Part shown: in pieces, positions 27,259 to 35,649 of the stretch
Layout: each line of letters begins with the position of its first letter
Position numbering within the stretch: the stretch's first letter is position 1
Origin: Lachnospiraceae bacterium
Lineage (GTDB): Bacteria; Bacillota; Clostridia; Lachnospirales; Lachnospiraceae
Reading direction: 5' to 3'
Assembly: GCA_017621815.1 (NCBI GenBank)
Contig: JAGASK010000009.1
Location: 1 to 64,000 of the forward strand
Length of the DNA stretch: 64,000 nt
Position numbers and translations under genes: made by a program
Notes under the pieces: generated by a model
The model's input: the letters and a program-made list of their open reading frames with translations, nothing else
The model's database searches: none
Told to the model about the DNA's origin: nothing

Positions 27259-29637
27259 ATGCTGTTACATATACTGAAAAAAGATTTAAAAAGAAAACGG
27301 ACCATGAATATTATCCTGTTTTTATTTATTACCATGGCGGCTGCATTCCTGGCAAGCTCAGTGAGCAACCTGATTACCATAACGGGAGCTGTGGAGCATC
27401 TGCTGGATATGGCAAAAACACCGGATTTCCTTACAATCGTGCTTTCGGAAGGAGAAGGAACTCCTGTGGAGGAATTCCTGAAAAATTGTGAGTATGTGAC
27501 GGAGTATGAAGCGATTGACATCTATGTCTTGCAGGATAGTGATATTGAAATTGTAAAATGTGCGAAGGAACCTGATAAGCATAAATATGACAGGGGAAAT
27601 ATTGTTTCCGTGGCGCCTGTTCCCCATAATTTTCTGAAGGTATTTGATATGGAAGGGGAGCCTCTTACGCTGAATCCGGGAGAAATAGCGCTGCCGAAGC
27701 TGCAGGCGGAAAGCAATAATTTACAGCCGGGAGATATCTTAAAGATAACCTGCGGAAGCCGTGAAACGGAGTTTACTGTTAAGACCATTGTAAAGGATCC
27801 GGTTTTCGGTACAAATTTAATGGGTTTTAAGAGACTTTTTATTACTCCGGAGGATTATGAATACCTGACAGGGGAAGGAGAGCATGTCCATACTATGATT
27901 TACACTGTAAATTACCGGGATGAAAAGGCTTTTCTTAAGGAATATAAGAAAAATAACTTTCAGGTAATCTCAAGTGTGGATAAGGCGCTGGTTAAGATGT
28001 GTTATGTTTTTGATATGTTGATTGCGGGTATTTTAATTGTAGTAAGCATCTGCCTGATTTTAATTTCTTTTCTGATTCTCCGGTTTACCATTGTGTTTAC
28101 CCTTCAGGAAGATTATAAGGAAATCGGCATTATGAAGGCAATCGGCATCAGAGATATCAGTATAAAGGGAATTTATCTTTTAAAATACCTTGCGATAGCG
28201 TTTCTTGGAGCAGCGGCAGGCTTTTTTATCAGTTTTCCTTTTGAAAATGTCCTGCTTACTATCGCAATGCAGAATCTGATTGCAGATGATATGCAGAAGA
28301 AGGCGGGAGTTAATCTGCTCTGTGCAGTTGCAATTGTGATGATAGTGATTTTATTCTGTTATTGCAGCACAGGAAAAGTAAAGAGATTTACAGCCATGGA
28401 GGCAATCAGAAGCGGGAGCAATGGAGAGCGCTATGCAGTTAAGAGCCTGATAAAGCTCCACAGGAGAAAAAGAATGAACACGTCGTTTTATCTGGCCTGT
28501 AATGATGTGGCTGCCCATCCCAAAAGGTATCTGGTACTGGCAATGATTTTTTGTATCGGTACGCTGCTTATTCTGCTTCCCTTAAAGGCAGTTCATACCT
28601 TAAAGGATAAAAGTATTATCCGTACCTTTAATCTGCAGTCTTCATCGGTATTCATAGATACAGGAAAGCTGGAGAAGTATATGACGGATGAAAACAATGA
28701 GCTGCTGACAGCGGACCTTAATGAAATCAAACAGGAATTAAAGAAGAATGGGCTGATTGCGGAGGTATGGGCGGAAACAAATTATAGGGTATCCTGCTAT
28801 GGAGATGAACCGGAAGAGAATGTCTCCTATTTTACCATGCAGCAGGTAGGAAAAGAGGAGGATGATTATGATGTACTTGAAGGAAAGGTTCCTGTCCTGC
28901 CTAATGAAGTAATGATTACGGAAAAAACAGCTGAGGAACTGTCCGTAGGAATCGGTGATTCCGTCTGCTATCAATATGAGGACAAAACAGAGGAGTTTAT
29001 TGTTACTGGTATTTTCCAGAGCATGATGAATATGGGAAACGGATTCAGAATCGGTAAAAATGCTAAAATGCATGCTCCTTTAAGCGGGGTGTTCGACATT
29101 CAGGCAAAGATAGAAAGTGAGTTGTCTGATGAAGATATTAAGGAAAAGATACAGGAAATCTTTCCCGAATATCAGATAGAAACAAGCAGAGAATGGATGG
29201 ATGACATGATAGGAGACATTTCGGGTGCTTTAGACAGGCTGGAATTGTTCATTTTAGGGATAGTGCTTGGAATCAATGTGCTTATAACCATGCTTACAAT
29301 GAAAACACTGATTGCCAGGGAAAGAGGGGAAATAGCCATGTTAAAAAGCATCGGATTTTCTGACAGGAGTATCAAAGGCTGGCAGAGTATACGAATCCTG
29401 ATCGTTTTATGCTTTTCTATTTTATGGGGAACCCTTCTTTCCGCTCCCCTTGCGAAGGTGACAATAGCACCCATGTTTGCAATAATGGGAGCCACCAGCA
29501 TAGAGCTGATTACAAAACCCATGGAAGTCTATGTGGTTTATCCGTTGATTATGCTTATAGTAACGGGAATTGCTGCCTATCTGTGTGCATCGGAGATAAG
29601 GAAAGTAGATTTAAAGGAAATTAATACATTGGAATAA
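27259..29637 (+). CDS. ABC transporter permease with two FtsX-like domains
   Basis: A 792-residue membrane protein: TM1 (about 15-40), an extracellular domain of about 200 residues, three TMs with the FtsX signature (LQEDYKEIGIMKAIGIRD), then a second copy: TM, another extracellular domain of about 200 residues and three TMs (RERGEIAMLKSIGFSDRSIK). This is MacB/LolC-like and somewhat larger than BceB-type permeases. It is encoded with an ATPase and a two-component system (below). A TATAAT box lies at 27215-27220, but no good -35 is visible. Confidence 0.9.
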   Translation: MLLHILKKDLKRKRTMNIILFLFITMAAAFLASSVSNLITITGAVEHLLDMAKTPDFLTIVLSEGEGTPVEEFLKNCEYVTEYEAIDIYVLQDSDIEIVKCAKEPDKHKYDRGNIVSVAPVPHNFLKVFDMEGEPLTLNPGEIALPKLQAESNNLQPGDILKITCGSRETEFTVKTIVKDPVFGTNLMGFKRLFITPEDYEYLTGEGEHVHTMIYTVNYRDEKAFLKEYKKNNFQVISSVDKALVKMCYVFDMLIAGILIVVSICLILISFLILRFTIVFTLQEDYKEIGIMKAIGIRDISIKGIYLLKYLAIAFLGAAAGFFISFPFENVLLTIAMQNLIADDMQKKAGVNLLCAVAIVMIVILFCYCSTGKVKRFTAMEAIRSGSNGERYAVKSLIKLHRRKRMNTSFYLACNDVAAHPKRYLVLAMIFCIGTLLILLPLKAVHTLKDKSIIRTFNLQSSSVFIDTGKLEKYMTDENNELLTADLNEIKQELKKNGLIAEVWAETNYRVSCYGDEPEENVSYFTMQQVGKEEDDYDVLEGKVPVLPNEVMITEKTAEELSVGIGDSVCYQYEDKTEEFIVTGIFQSMMNMGNGFRIGKNAKMHAPLSGVFDIQAKIESELSDEDIKEKIQEIFPEYQIETSREWMDDMIGDISGALDRLELFILGIVLGINVLITMLTMKTLIARERGEIAMLKSIGFSDRSIKGWQSIRILIVLCFSILWGTLLSAPLAKVTIAPMFAIMGATSIELITKPMEVYVVYPLIMLIVTGIAAYLCASEIRKVDLKEINTLE

Positions 29638-29649
29638 AAGGAGAACAGG

Positions 29650-30420
29650 ATGAATCAGTTAATCGTAAAGGATTTGTGTAAAACATATATTGTAAATAAA
29701 AGACAGAACAATGTGCTTCGTAATATTAATCTCACTGTCAATGAGGGTGAAATGGTCGCTGTTATGGGGCCTTCCGGTTCCGGTAAATCCACCCTTTTAT
29801 ATACGGTAAGCGGCATGGACAGCGCTACGGCAGGTAAGGTAAACTTTTTCGGAAAGGAAATAGAAGCTTTAGACCCTGAGGAAATGAGCAGATTAAGGCT
29901 TACTGAAATGGGATTTATTTTCCAGCAGATGTATATGTTAAAAAATCTTACAATCTATGATAATATTATTTTACCGGCCTATCAGGCAAATGCGGGACAG
30001 AAAAAAAAGAACCGGACACAGATTAATGAGCGTGCAAAAGAATTAATGAGAAAGCTCGGTATTATGGAGGTTGCGGAAAATGATATTACCGAGGTTTCGG
30101 GAGGACAGCTTCAAAGGGCATGTATCTGCCGGAGTTTGATTAACCGGCCCAAAATGGTTTTTGCGGATGAACCTACAGGGGCTTTGAACCAGCAGAATTC
30201 CAAAGAGGTTATGAGAGAGTTAAACCGCATCAATGGAGAAGGCACTACCATTATGCTGGTGACCCATGACAGCAGGGTAGCAGCCAAAAGTGACAGAGTG
30301 CTCTATCTGGAAGACGGAAATATTAAAGGGGAAATGCAGCTTGGCAAATTTGAGAATGAGAGTGAAATCAGGAACAGGGAAAGAAAGCTGTCCGGCTGGC
30401 TTCTGGAAATGGGATGGTAA
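29650..30420 (+). CDS. ABC transporter ATP-binding protein (MacB/LolD/BceA class)
   Basis: A 256-residue nucleotide-binding protein. Walker A is GPSGSGKSTLLYTVSG, Q-loop FIFQQMYML, signature EVSGGQLQRACICRSL, Walker B MVFADEPTGALN and H-loop LVTHDSR. It partners the FtsX-like permease encoded 12 bases upstream. An unusually long C-terminal tail (about 25 residues after the H-loop region) is charged. Confidence 0.94.
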   Translation: MNQLIVKDLCKTYIVNKRQNNVLRNINLTVNEGEMVAVMGPSGSGKSTLLYTVSGMDSATAGKVNFFGKEIEALDPEEMSRLRLTEMGFIFQQMYMLKNLTIYDNIILPAYQANAGQKKKNRTQINERAKELMRKLGIMEVAENDITEVSGGQLQRACICRSLINRPKMVFADEPTGALNQQNSKEVMRELNRINGEGTTIMLVTHDSRVAAKSDRVLYLEDGNIKGEMQLGKFENESEIRNRERKLSGWLLEMGW

Positions 30421-30445
30421 GAAGGCTGCTGAAGGAGGAAGATAA

Positions 30446-31126
30446 ATGACAGATATTCTTCTTGTGGAAGATAACAGGGAACTGGCGGAATTAATTCAGA
30501 CCTTTCTGAAAAGAGACGGATATCTTGTGGCCTGCAGGGAAAGTGCCGGAGAAGCTCTGGCTTTCCTTGCAGAAACAAATGTAAAGATGATTCTGCTGGA
30601 TATCATGCTGCCGGGAATGGATGGATTTGGATTCTGCAGGGCAGTCAGAAAGGAAAGCAATGTTCCCATAGTGATTATGAGCGCCCGGGTGGATAAAGAA
30701 GATAAAATGAACGGCTTTGCCCTTGGAGCCGATGATTATCTGGAAAAGCCTGTGGATATTGATATTCTAAGAGCCAAAATAGGCGCACTTTGGCGGAGAA
30801 ATTATGACAGGAAAAAAGAAAGGCAGATTCTTTGTTCAGGAGCAGTTTCCATTGATAAGGATGCAAAAAAGGTATTGTTTCATGAAAAGGAATTGTCCCT
30901 GACCGGTAAAGAATATGAGCTGCTTTTGCTTCTTGCGGAAAATCCGGGAAAAACTCTCAGTAAGGAGTTTTTGTTTAACCGGATATGGGGCGCAGACAGT
31001 TTCAGTGAAAATCAGACCCTTACGGTGCATATTAAGATGCTGCGTGATAAGCTGGAAGAGGAGCCTAAAAATCCAAAGAGGATTATAACCGTATGGGGTG
31101 TGGGATACAGATATGAAGAAATTTAA
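30446..31126 (+). CDS. OmpR-family response regulator
   Basis: A 226-residue regulator: receiver domain (acidic pair in LLVEDNREL, phospho-Asp in ILLDIMLPGMDGFG, Thr/Ser switch in IVIMSARVDKED, Lys in YLEKPVDIDIL) and winged-helix C-terminal domain (SLTGKEYELLLLLAENPGKT ... VHIKMLRDKLEE). Its 3' end overlaps the kinase gene by 14 bases. It probably controls the ABC genes upstream (inference from clustering). Confidence 0.94.
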   Translation: MTDILLVEDNRELAELIQTFLKRDGYLVACRESAGEALAFLAETNVKMILLDIMLPGMDGFGFCRAVRKESNVPIVIMSARVDKEDKMNGFALGADDYLEKPVDIDILRAKIGALWRRNYDRKKERQILCSGAVSIDKDAKKVLFHEKELSLTGKEYELLLLLAENPGKTLSKEFLFNRIWGADSFSENQTLTVHIKMLRDKLEEEPKNPKRIITVWGVGYRYEEI

Positions 31127-32387
31127 TCTGATAATGGGCGGAGTGATGGCTTTTTATCTGGCGGCGCTTCTTTTGACAGGGTTATTCATGGAAAAGCAGT
31201 CTGAGGAAAAGAGCAGGGAATATCTGGTGGAAGTGAACAGAATTATGTACGGCTTAGAAGAGGAAGGGGGCTTTTCTGAGCCTGATTTGCGTGAAATGAG
31301 GTTTATAAACAGGGTAACTTTTCTTAATGCCGGGGAGATGGGGGATTTACAGAAGCTGGAAGGATTTTTCCATAAAAAGAACGGAATGGAAACTTGTATA
31401 CAGCCCCTTTCTGATGGAGAGAAAATGCTGGGATTTGTCCGTTTTGATTACCAAAATGCTTCCGGTGAAAAAGAAAGATTTTTGCTTGTAGAAGGGATAA
31501 TTCTGTTATCAGGTATTTTTATGCTGATTGTTCTGCTCTATATCAGAAATAAGCTGATAAAGCCCTTTTTTGCCCTGCGGGATATGCCTTATGAACTGGC
31601 AAAAGGTCATCTTCAGACGGAAATTGAAGAAAATAAAAGCCGGTTCTTTGGAAAATTTGTATGGGGAATTTCCATGCTGAAGGATAATCTGAAGGCTTCC
31701 CAGATAAAAGCGCTGAAACTGGAAAAGGAAAAGAAGCTGCTTTTGCTGTCTGTTTCCCATGATATTAAGACACCTTTAAATTCCATTAAGCTGTACGCAA
31801 AGGCTCTGGAGGAAGGTCTTTACGATACGGAAGACAAGCAGGTGCAGGCAGCCAGGCATATCGAAAAGCTTTCAGGAGAAATTGAGGGGTTTGTGCAGGA
31901 AATCGTGAAAAGCTCCAGCGAAGAAATTATAACGGTGGAAGTTGAAAATTCAGAATTTTATCTGAAGGATTTCGTAAAGCAAATCAGGGAATATTATGAG
32001 CCGAAATGCAGGCTGCTGATGACGGAATTTGTAATTGGTAAGTTTGACAATAAGCTTCTTAAAGGCAGCAGGGACGGCGCCTTTGAGGCAGTGGAAAATA
32101 TTATGGAGAATGCCTTTAAATACGGAGACGGAAGAAAAATAGAAATTACTTTTTATGAGGAGGAATACTGCCAGCTGATAAAAATCAGAAATACGGGAGA
32201 GCCTGTAAAATCAGAGGAAATGCCCCACCTTTTTGACAGTTTTTACAGGGGAAGCAATACGGGCAGCAGGGAAGGAAACGGATTGGGGCTGTATATCTGC
32301 CGGGAGGTTATGCGTAAAATGGAGGGCGAAATCTTTGCCTGCCAGGAGGAGGACGGCATGAGCTTTCATCTGGTGTTCCAAATGTAG
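31113..32387 (+). CDS. Sensor histidine kinase paired with the ABC module
   Basis: A 424-residue kinase: TM1 (about 5-25), an extracytoplasmic segment of about 100 residues, TM2 (about 130-150), a HAMP-like linker, HisKA with phospho-acceptor His in LLLSVSHDIKTPLNSIKLYA and a HATPase domain (N-box ENIMENAFKYGD, G-box GNGLGLYICREV). The start is ATG 31113, inside the regulator gene; an ATG at 31098 would extend it without a ribosome site. Substrate or signal is unknown; cell-envelope peptides are the usual signal for such modules. Confidence 0.93.
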   Translation: MKKFNLIMGGVMAFYLAALLLTGLFMEKQSEEKSREYLVEVNRIMYGLEEEGGFSEPDLREMRFINRVTFLNAGEMGDLQKLEGFFHKKNGMETCIQPLSDGEKMLGFVRFDYQNASGEKERFLLVEGIILLSGIFMLIVLLYIRNKLIKPFFALRDMPYELAKGHLQTEIEENKSRFFGKFVWGISMLKDNLKASQIKALKLEKEKKLLLLSVSHDIKTPLNSIKLYAKALEEGLYDTEDKQVQAARHIEKLSGEIEGFVQEIVKSSSEEIITVEVENSEFYLKDFVKQIREYYEPKCRLLMTEFVIGKFDNKLLKGSRDGAFEAVENIMENAFKYGDGRKIEITFYEEEYCQLIKIRNTGEPVKSEEMPHLFDSFYRGSNTGSREGNGLGLYICREVMRKMEGEIFACQEEDGMSFHLVFQM

Positions 32388-32475
32388 TAATCGGAAGTTC
32401 AATAAGCATAAAGTTTCATAAATTACGCAGAATATATTAAAAATAAATGGACATTAAGTCCGGAGGCGATAGTTT

Positions 32476-33774
32476 ATGAATTCTATTTGGACGGAAAGTG
32501 CCACACTTCCCCATTTTGAGGCTCTTTATGAAGATAAAAAAACAGATGTGCTGATTCTTGGCGGCGGGATTACGGGAATTTTATGCGCATATTTTCTGCA
32601 GAAAGCAGGGGTTGATTATATTCTTGCGGAAGGCAGGGAAATCTGCTCAGGTATTACAAAGAATACCACGGCAAAAATTACGGCTCAGCACGGGCTTATC
32701 TATGATAAGCTTTTAAAAAGCGCAGGACCTTTAAAAGCAGAAATGTATTTGAAAGCAAATCAAAGGGCGGTGAAAAAGTATTTTGAACTGTGCAGGGATA
32801 TAGGCTGTGATTTTGAGGAAAAAACCTCATGGATTTATTCTCTTAATGACAGAAAAAAGCTGGAAGAGGAAGCGGAAGCGTTATATCGGATGGGAGCAGA
32901 TGTCAGAATTTCCGATACAACCGAGCTTCCTTTTGCTGTTGCCGGCGCTGTGGGCATGGAGAAACAGGGACAGTTTCATCCGCTGAAATTTCTCGGGAAG
33001 CTGGCAGAGGGCCTAAAAATCTATGAGAATACCTTTGTAAAAGAACTTAAGGAACATACGGCAGTTACGGAAAAGGGGAATATTCATTTTAAACAGCTGA
33101 TAGTTGCCACTCATTTTCCTGTGGATAACAAGCATGGTATGTACTTTCTGAAAATGTACCAGCACCGCTCCTATGTGATTGCCCTCAAAAATGCTGCTCC
33201 AATTAACGGGATGTATCTGGATGAGGCGAAAGGAGGAATGTCCTTCCGGGGCTTTGAAGATTATCTGTTGATTGGAGGAGGCGGGCACAGGACAGGCAAA
33301 AAGGGAGGAAACTGGCAGGAACTCAGAAGCTTTGCAAATAAATATTATACTGATGCGGAAATAAAATATTTCTGGGCAGCTCAGGACTGCATGAGCCTTG
33401 ACCAAATCCCTTATATCGGAGCTTATTCCCCCAATATGCCGGGCTGTTATGCGGCATCAGGCTATAATAAATGGGGAATGACTTCTTCTATGGCAGCGGC
33501 TGAGCTTTTGGCAGATATGGTGCTTGGAAAGGAAAATCCGTTTGCAGAGGTTTTTAATCCTTCAAGAAGCATGCTGAAACCACAGCTTTTGGTTAACGGT
33601 TGTGAGTCTGTGAAGAACCTGCTGACTCCTTCTGAAAAACGCTGCCCCCATTTAGGCTGTGCATTGAAGTGGAACGGGGCAGAGCAGTCATGGGATTGTC
33701 CCTGTCACGGTTCAAGATTTGATAAAGACGGCGGACTTATTGATAACCCTGCAAATGGAGACTTGAAACCTTAA
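32476..33774 (+). CDS. FAD-dependent oxidoreductase with C-terminal Rieske [2Fe-2S] domain
   Basis: A 432-residue fusion. The N-terminal part is a DAO/DadA-type FAD protein (VLILGGGITGILCAYFLQKA; C-terminal FAD strand PGCYAASGYNKWGMT). The C-terminal Rieske domain has the cluster ligands C-x-H in KRCPHLGC (about residue 390) and C-x-x-H in DCPCHGS (about 408). B. subtilis YhfW has the same architecture but is about 70 residues longer. Substrate is unknown. The start follows GGAGGCGATAG. Confidence 0.9.
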   Translation: MNSIWTESATLPHFEALYEDKKTDVLILGGGITGILCAYFLQKAGVDYILAEGREICSGITKNTTAKITAQHGLIYDKLLKSAGPLKAEMYLKANQRAVKKYFELCRDIGCDFEEKTSWIYSLNDRKKLEEEAEALYRMGADVRISDTTELPFAVAGAVGMEKQGQFHPLKFLGKLAEGLKIYENTFVKELKEHTAVTEKGNIHFKQLIVATHFPVDNKHGMYFLKMYQHRSYVIALKNAAPINGMYLDEAKGGMSFRGFEDYLLIGGGGHRTGKKGGNWQELRSFANKYYTDAEIKYFWAAQDCMSLDQIPYIGAYSPNMPGCYAASGYNKWGMTSSMAAAELLADMVLGKENPFAEVFNPSRSMLKPQLLVNGCESVKNLLTPSEKRCPHLGCALKWNGAEQSWDCPCHGSRFDKDGGLIDNPANGDLKP

Positions 33775-33803
33775 GCTGCTGCGGCATTTTGCTGCGTTGC
33801 GCA

Positions 33804-33832
33804 TTGACATAAACCATTCTGCCCGATAAACT
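33804..33832 (+). promoter_or_regulatory. Sigma-A-type promoter upstream of the S66 peptidase gene
   Basis: TTGACA at 33804-33809, 17-base spacer, TAAACT at 33827-33832. It is preceded by a GC-rich repeat-like stretch with three TGCTGCG/TTGCGC-like words. Confidence 0.65.
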
Positions 33833-33900
33833 GAAAGCAGATATTTTTAGATGGACTATCACCTCAAAAGGGGTGGAATGGTGTATGAAAGGAAAACAAT

Positions 33901-34965
33901 ATGAGATATCCTGAATTTTTAAAAGAAAACGGAACGATCGGTTTTGTGGCGCCTTCATTTGGGTGCAATATGGAGCCTTATAAATCGGCTTTTGAAAATG
34001 CTTTAAGGAAATGGAAGGAAATGGGTTATGGCATTGATTTAGGGCCTAACTGCTATGCCAATGAAGGAACCGGCATCAGCAATACGCCGGAAAAATGCGG
34101 AAAGGAACTGACGGATTATTATATCAGCGGCGGCAATGACTGCCTGATTTCCTGCGGCGGAGGCGAATTGATGTGTGAAATTCTGAATTTCGTGGATTTC
34201 GATAAAATAAGAAAAGCACCGCCGAAGTGGTATATGGGTTATTCGGACAACACGAATATGACATTCCTTCTTGCAACCCTCTGTGATACGGCTTCCATCT
34301 ATGGTCCCTGTGCCGCTGCTTTTGGCATGGAGCCATGGCATCCTTCCATTTCAGACGCCTTCGCACTGCTTAAGGGAGAAAAAAGATGCTTTGAAAGCTA
34401 CGGTATGTGGGAAAAGGAAAGCCTTAAGGATGAGGAACATCCGTTACTGCCTTATAACTGTACAGAGCCTTTGCAGATTAAGCTGTTTGTGCCGGATGGG
34501 AATGGCGGTACAATGGAAACGGAAGAGACATTCATGGAAGGAAGACTTCTTGGAGGCTGTATGGACTGTCTTGTAAACCTTCTCGGCACCGGCTTTGATA
34601 AAGCAGCGGACTTTGGTGAAAGGTATAAAGAGGACGGAATCATATGGTTTCTGGAAGCCTGTGATTTAAATGTCTTTGCTATAAGACGCGCCATGTGGCA
34701 GATGGAGAATGCGGGCTGGTTCCGGTATGTGAAGGGCTTTTTAATCGGGCGTCCCCTGCAGGGAGGCGACATGATGAATCTGAACCGCTTTGATGCAGTG
34801 CTTGCATCAGCATCAAAATATCAGGTGCCGGTATTTATGGATGTGGACCTGGGACATCTTTCCCCTGCAATGCCCCTTATAACGGGCAGTATGGCAAAGA
34901 TAAAAGGCAGGAAAGGAAGAATCAGTGTAACCATGGATTTGTCCGGCGGCGAATCAGTGCGATGA
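33901..34965 (+). CDS. S66 family LD-carboxypeptidase / microcin C7 self-immunity MccF-like protein
   Basis: A 354-residue serine peptidase of family S66. The nucleophile Ser lies in WYMGYSDNTNMTF, the Glu in IIWFLEACDLNVF and the His in DVDLGHLSPAMPL, forming the Ser-Glu-His triad of this family. Relatives either cut the L-D bond of muropeptide tetrapeptides (LdcA) or detoxify microcin C analogues (MccF). An insertion of about 60 residues in the middle (SYGMWEKESLKDEEHPLLPY) fits MccF-like proteins more than LdcA. Exact substrate is uncertain. Confidence 0.88.
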   Translation: MRYPEFLKENGTIGFVAPSFGCNMEPYKSAFENALRKWKEMGYGIDLGPNCYANEGTGISNTPEKCGKELTDYYISGGNDCLISCGGGELMCEILNFVDFDKIRKAPPKWYMGYSDNTNMTFLLATLCDTASIYGPCAAAFGMEPWHPSISDAFALLKGEKRCFESYGMWEKESLKDEEHPLLPYNCTEPLQIKLFVPDGNGGTMETEETFMEGRLLGGCMDCLVNLLGTGFDKAADFGERYKEDGIIWFLEACDLNVFAIRRAMWQMENAGWFRYVKGFLIGRPLQGGDMMNLNRFDAVLASASKYQVPVFMDVDLGHLSPAMPLITGSMAKIKGRKGRISVTMDLSGGESVR

Positions 34966-34972
34966 ATGACAG

Positions 34973-35001
34973 TTGAATGGGCGTATCATGTTCTTTATAA
35001 T
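34973..35001 (+). promoter_or_regulatory. Sigma-A-type promoter of the Spo0A-domain gene
   Basis: TTGAAT at 34973-34978, a 17-base spacer and TATAAT at 34996-35001. The gene starts 41 bases downstream. No TGTCGAA 0A box is visible nearby. Confidence 0.75.
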
Positions 35002-35041
35002 AATTTCATATCAATATTTGTGAAAAAATGGAGGAATTATA

Positions 35042-35563
35042 ATGGAACAGCTTAATTTAACTGCAATAAAAGATACGGATAAGGTGTATGAAATTCTGGA
35101 TGATTTGATTTCCAGAAACAGGGAATTCCAGATTATGATCACTGTCCCTTCCGGGAATCATATGACGGACAGGGAAGTAAGGGAACCGTCAGGGATGAAA
35201 AGGGAGCTGACTTATAATCTTGAAAAGGATGTAACGGATATGATTCATGAAATAGGGGTTCCTGCGCATATTAAAGGTTATCAGTATTTGAGAGAAGCGA
35301 TTATGATGTCGGTGGAGGAGCCGGATATGCTCGGCTCTATTACCAAGGTGCTTTACCCTACTATTGCAAAAAGATATCAGACCACTTCGAGCCGGGTGGA
35401 GAGGGCCATCAGACATGCCATTGAAGTGGCATGGAACAGGGGAAGAATGGAAACTCTGGATAATTTGTTCGGATATACGATTAATAACGGCAAGGGGAAA
35501 CCCACTAATTCTGAATTTATTGCGCTGATTGCGGATAAGATCCGGCTTCAGTACAAAAAATAA
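35042..35563 (+). CDS. Stand-alone Spo0A C-terminal DNA-binding domain protein, no receiver domain
   Basis: A 173-residue protein whose residues about 60-173 closely match the effector domain of Spo0A. Near-identical blocks are [37 protein letters not shown], the recognition helix [18 protein letters not shown] and [18 protein letters not shown]. The first 60 residues ([20 protein letters not shown]...) are not a receiver domain: they lack the acidic pair, phospho-Asp and Lys, and are only half as long. GGAGG lies 8 bases before ATG. It could bind 0A boxes without phosphorylation, or compete with true Spo0A (inference). It is not a simple truncation: promoter and ribosome site are intact. Domain identity is sure; role is unknown. 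Confidence 0.92.
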   Translation: MEQLNLTAIKDTDKVYEILDDLISRNREFQIMITVPSGNHMTDREVREPSGMKRELTYNLEKDVTDMIHEIGVPAHIKGYQYLREAIMMSVEEPDMLGSITKVLYPTIAKRYQTTSSRVERAIRHAIEVAWNRGRMETLDNLFGYTINNGKGKPTNSEFIALIADKIRLQYKK

Positions 35564-35612
35564 AGAAGCAAAAATATCCAAATTCTCTCTTTTAATGATA
35601 AGATTAATGTTG

Positions 35613-35618
35613 TATAAT
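35613..35618 (+). promoter_or_regulatory. Probable -10 box of glgA
   Basis: TATAAT at 35613-35618, 32 bases before the glgA start. The -35 region at 17 bases upstream is only a T-rich TTTTAA. Confidence 0.45.
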
Positions 35619-35649
35619 CAATATTAATAATAATGTTGGAGGGTTTGTG

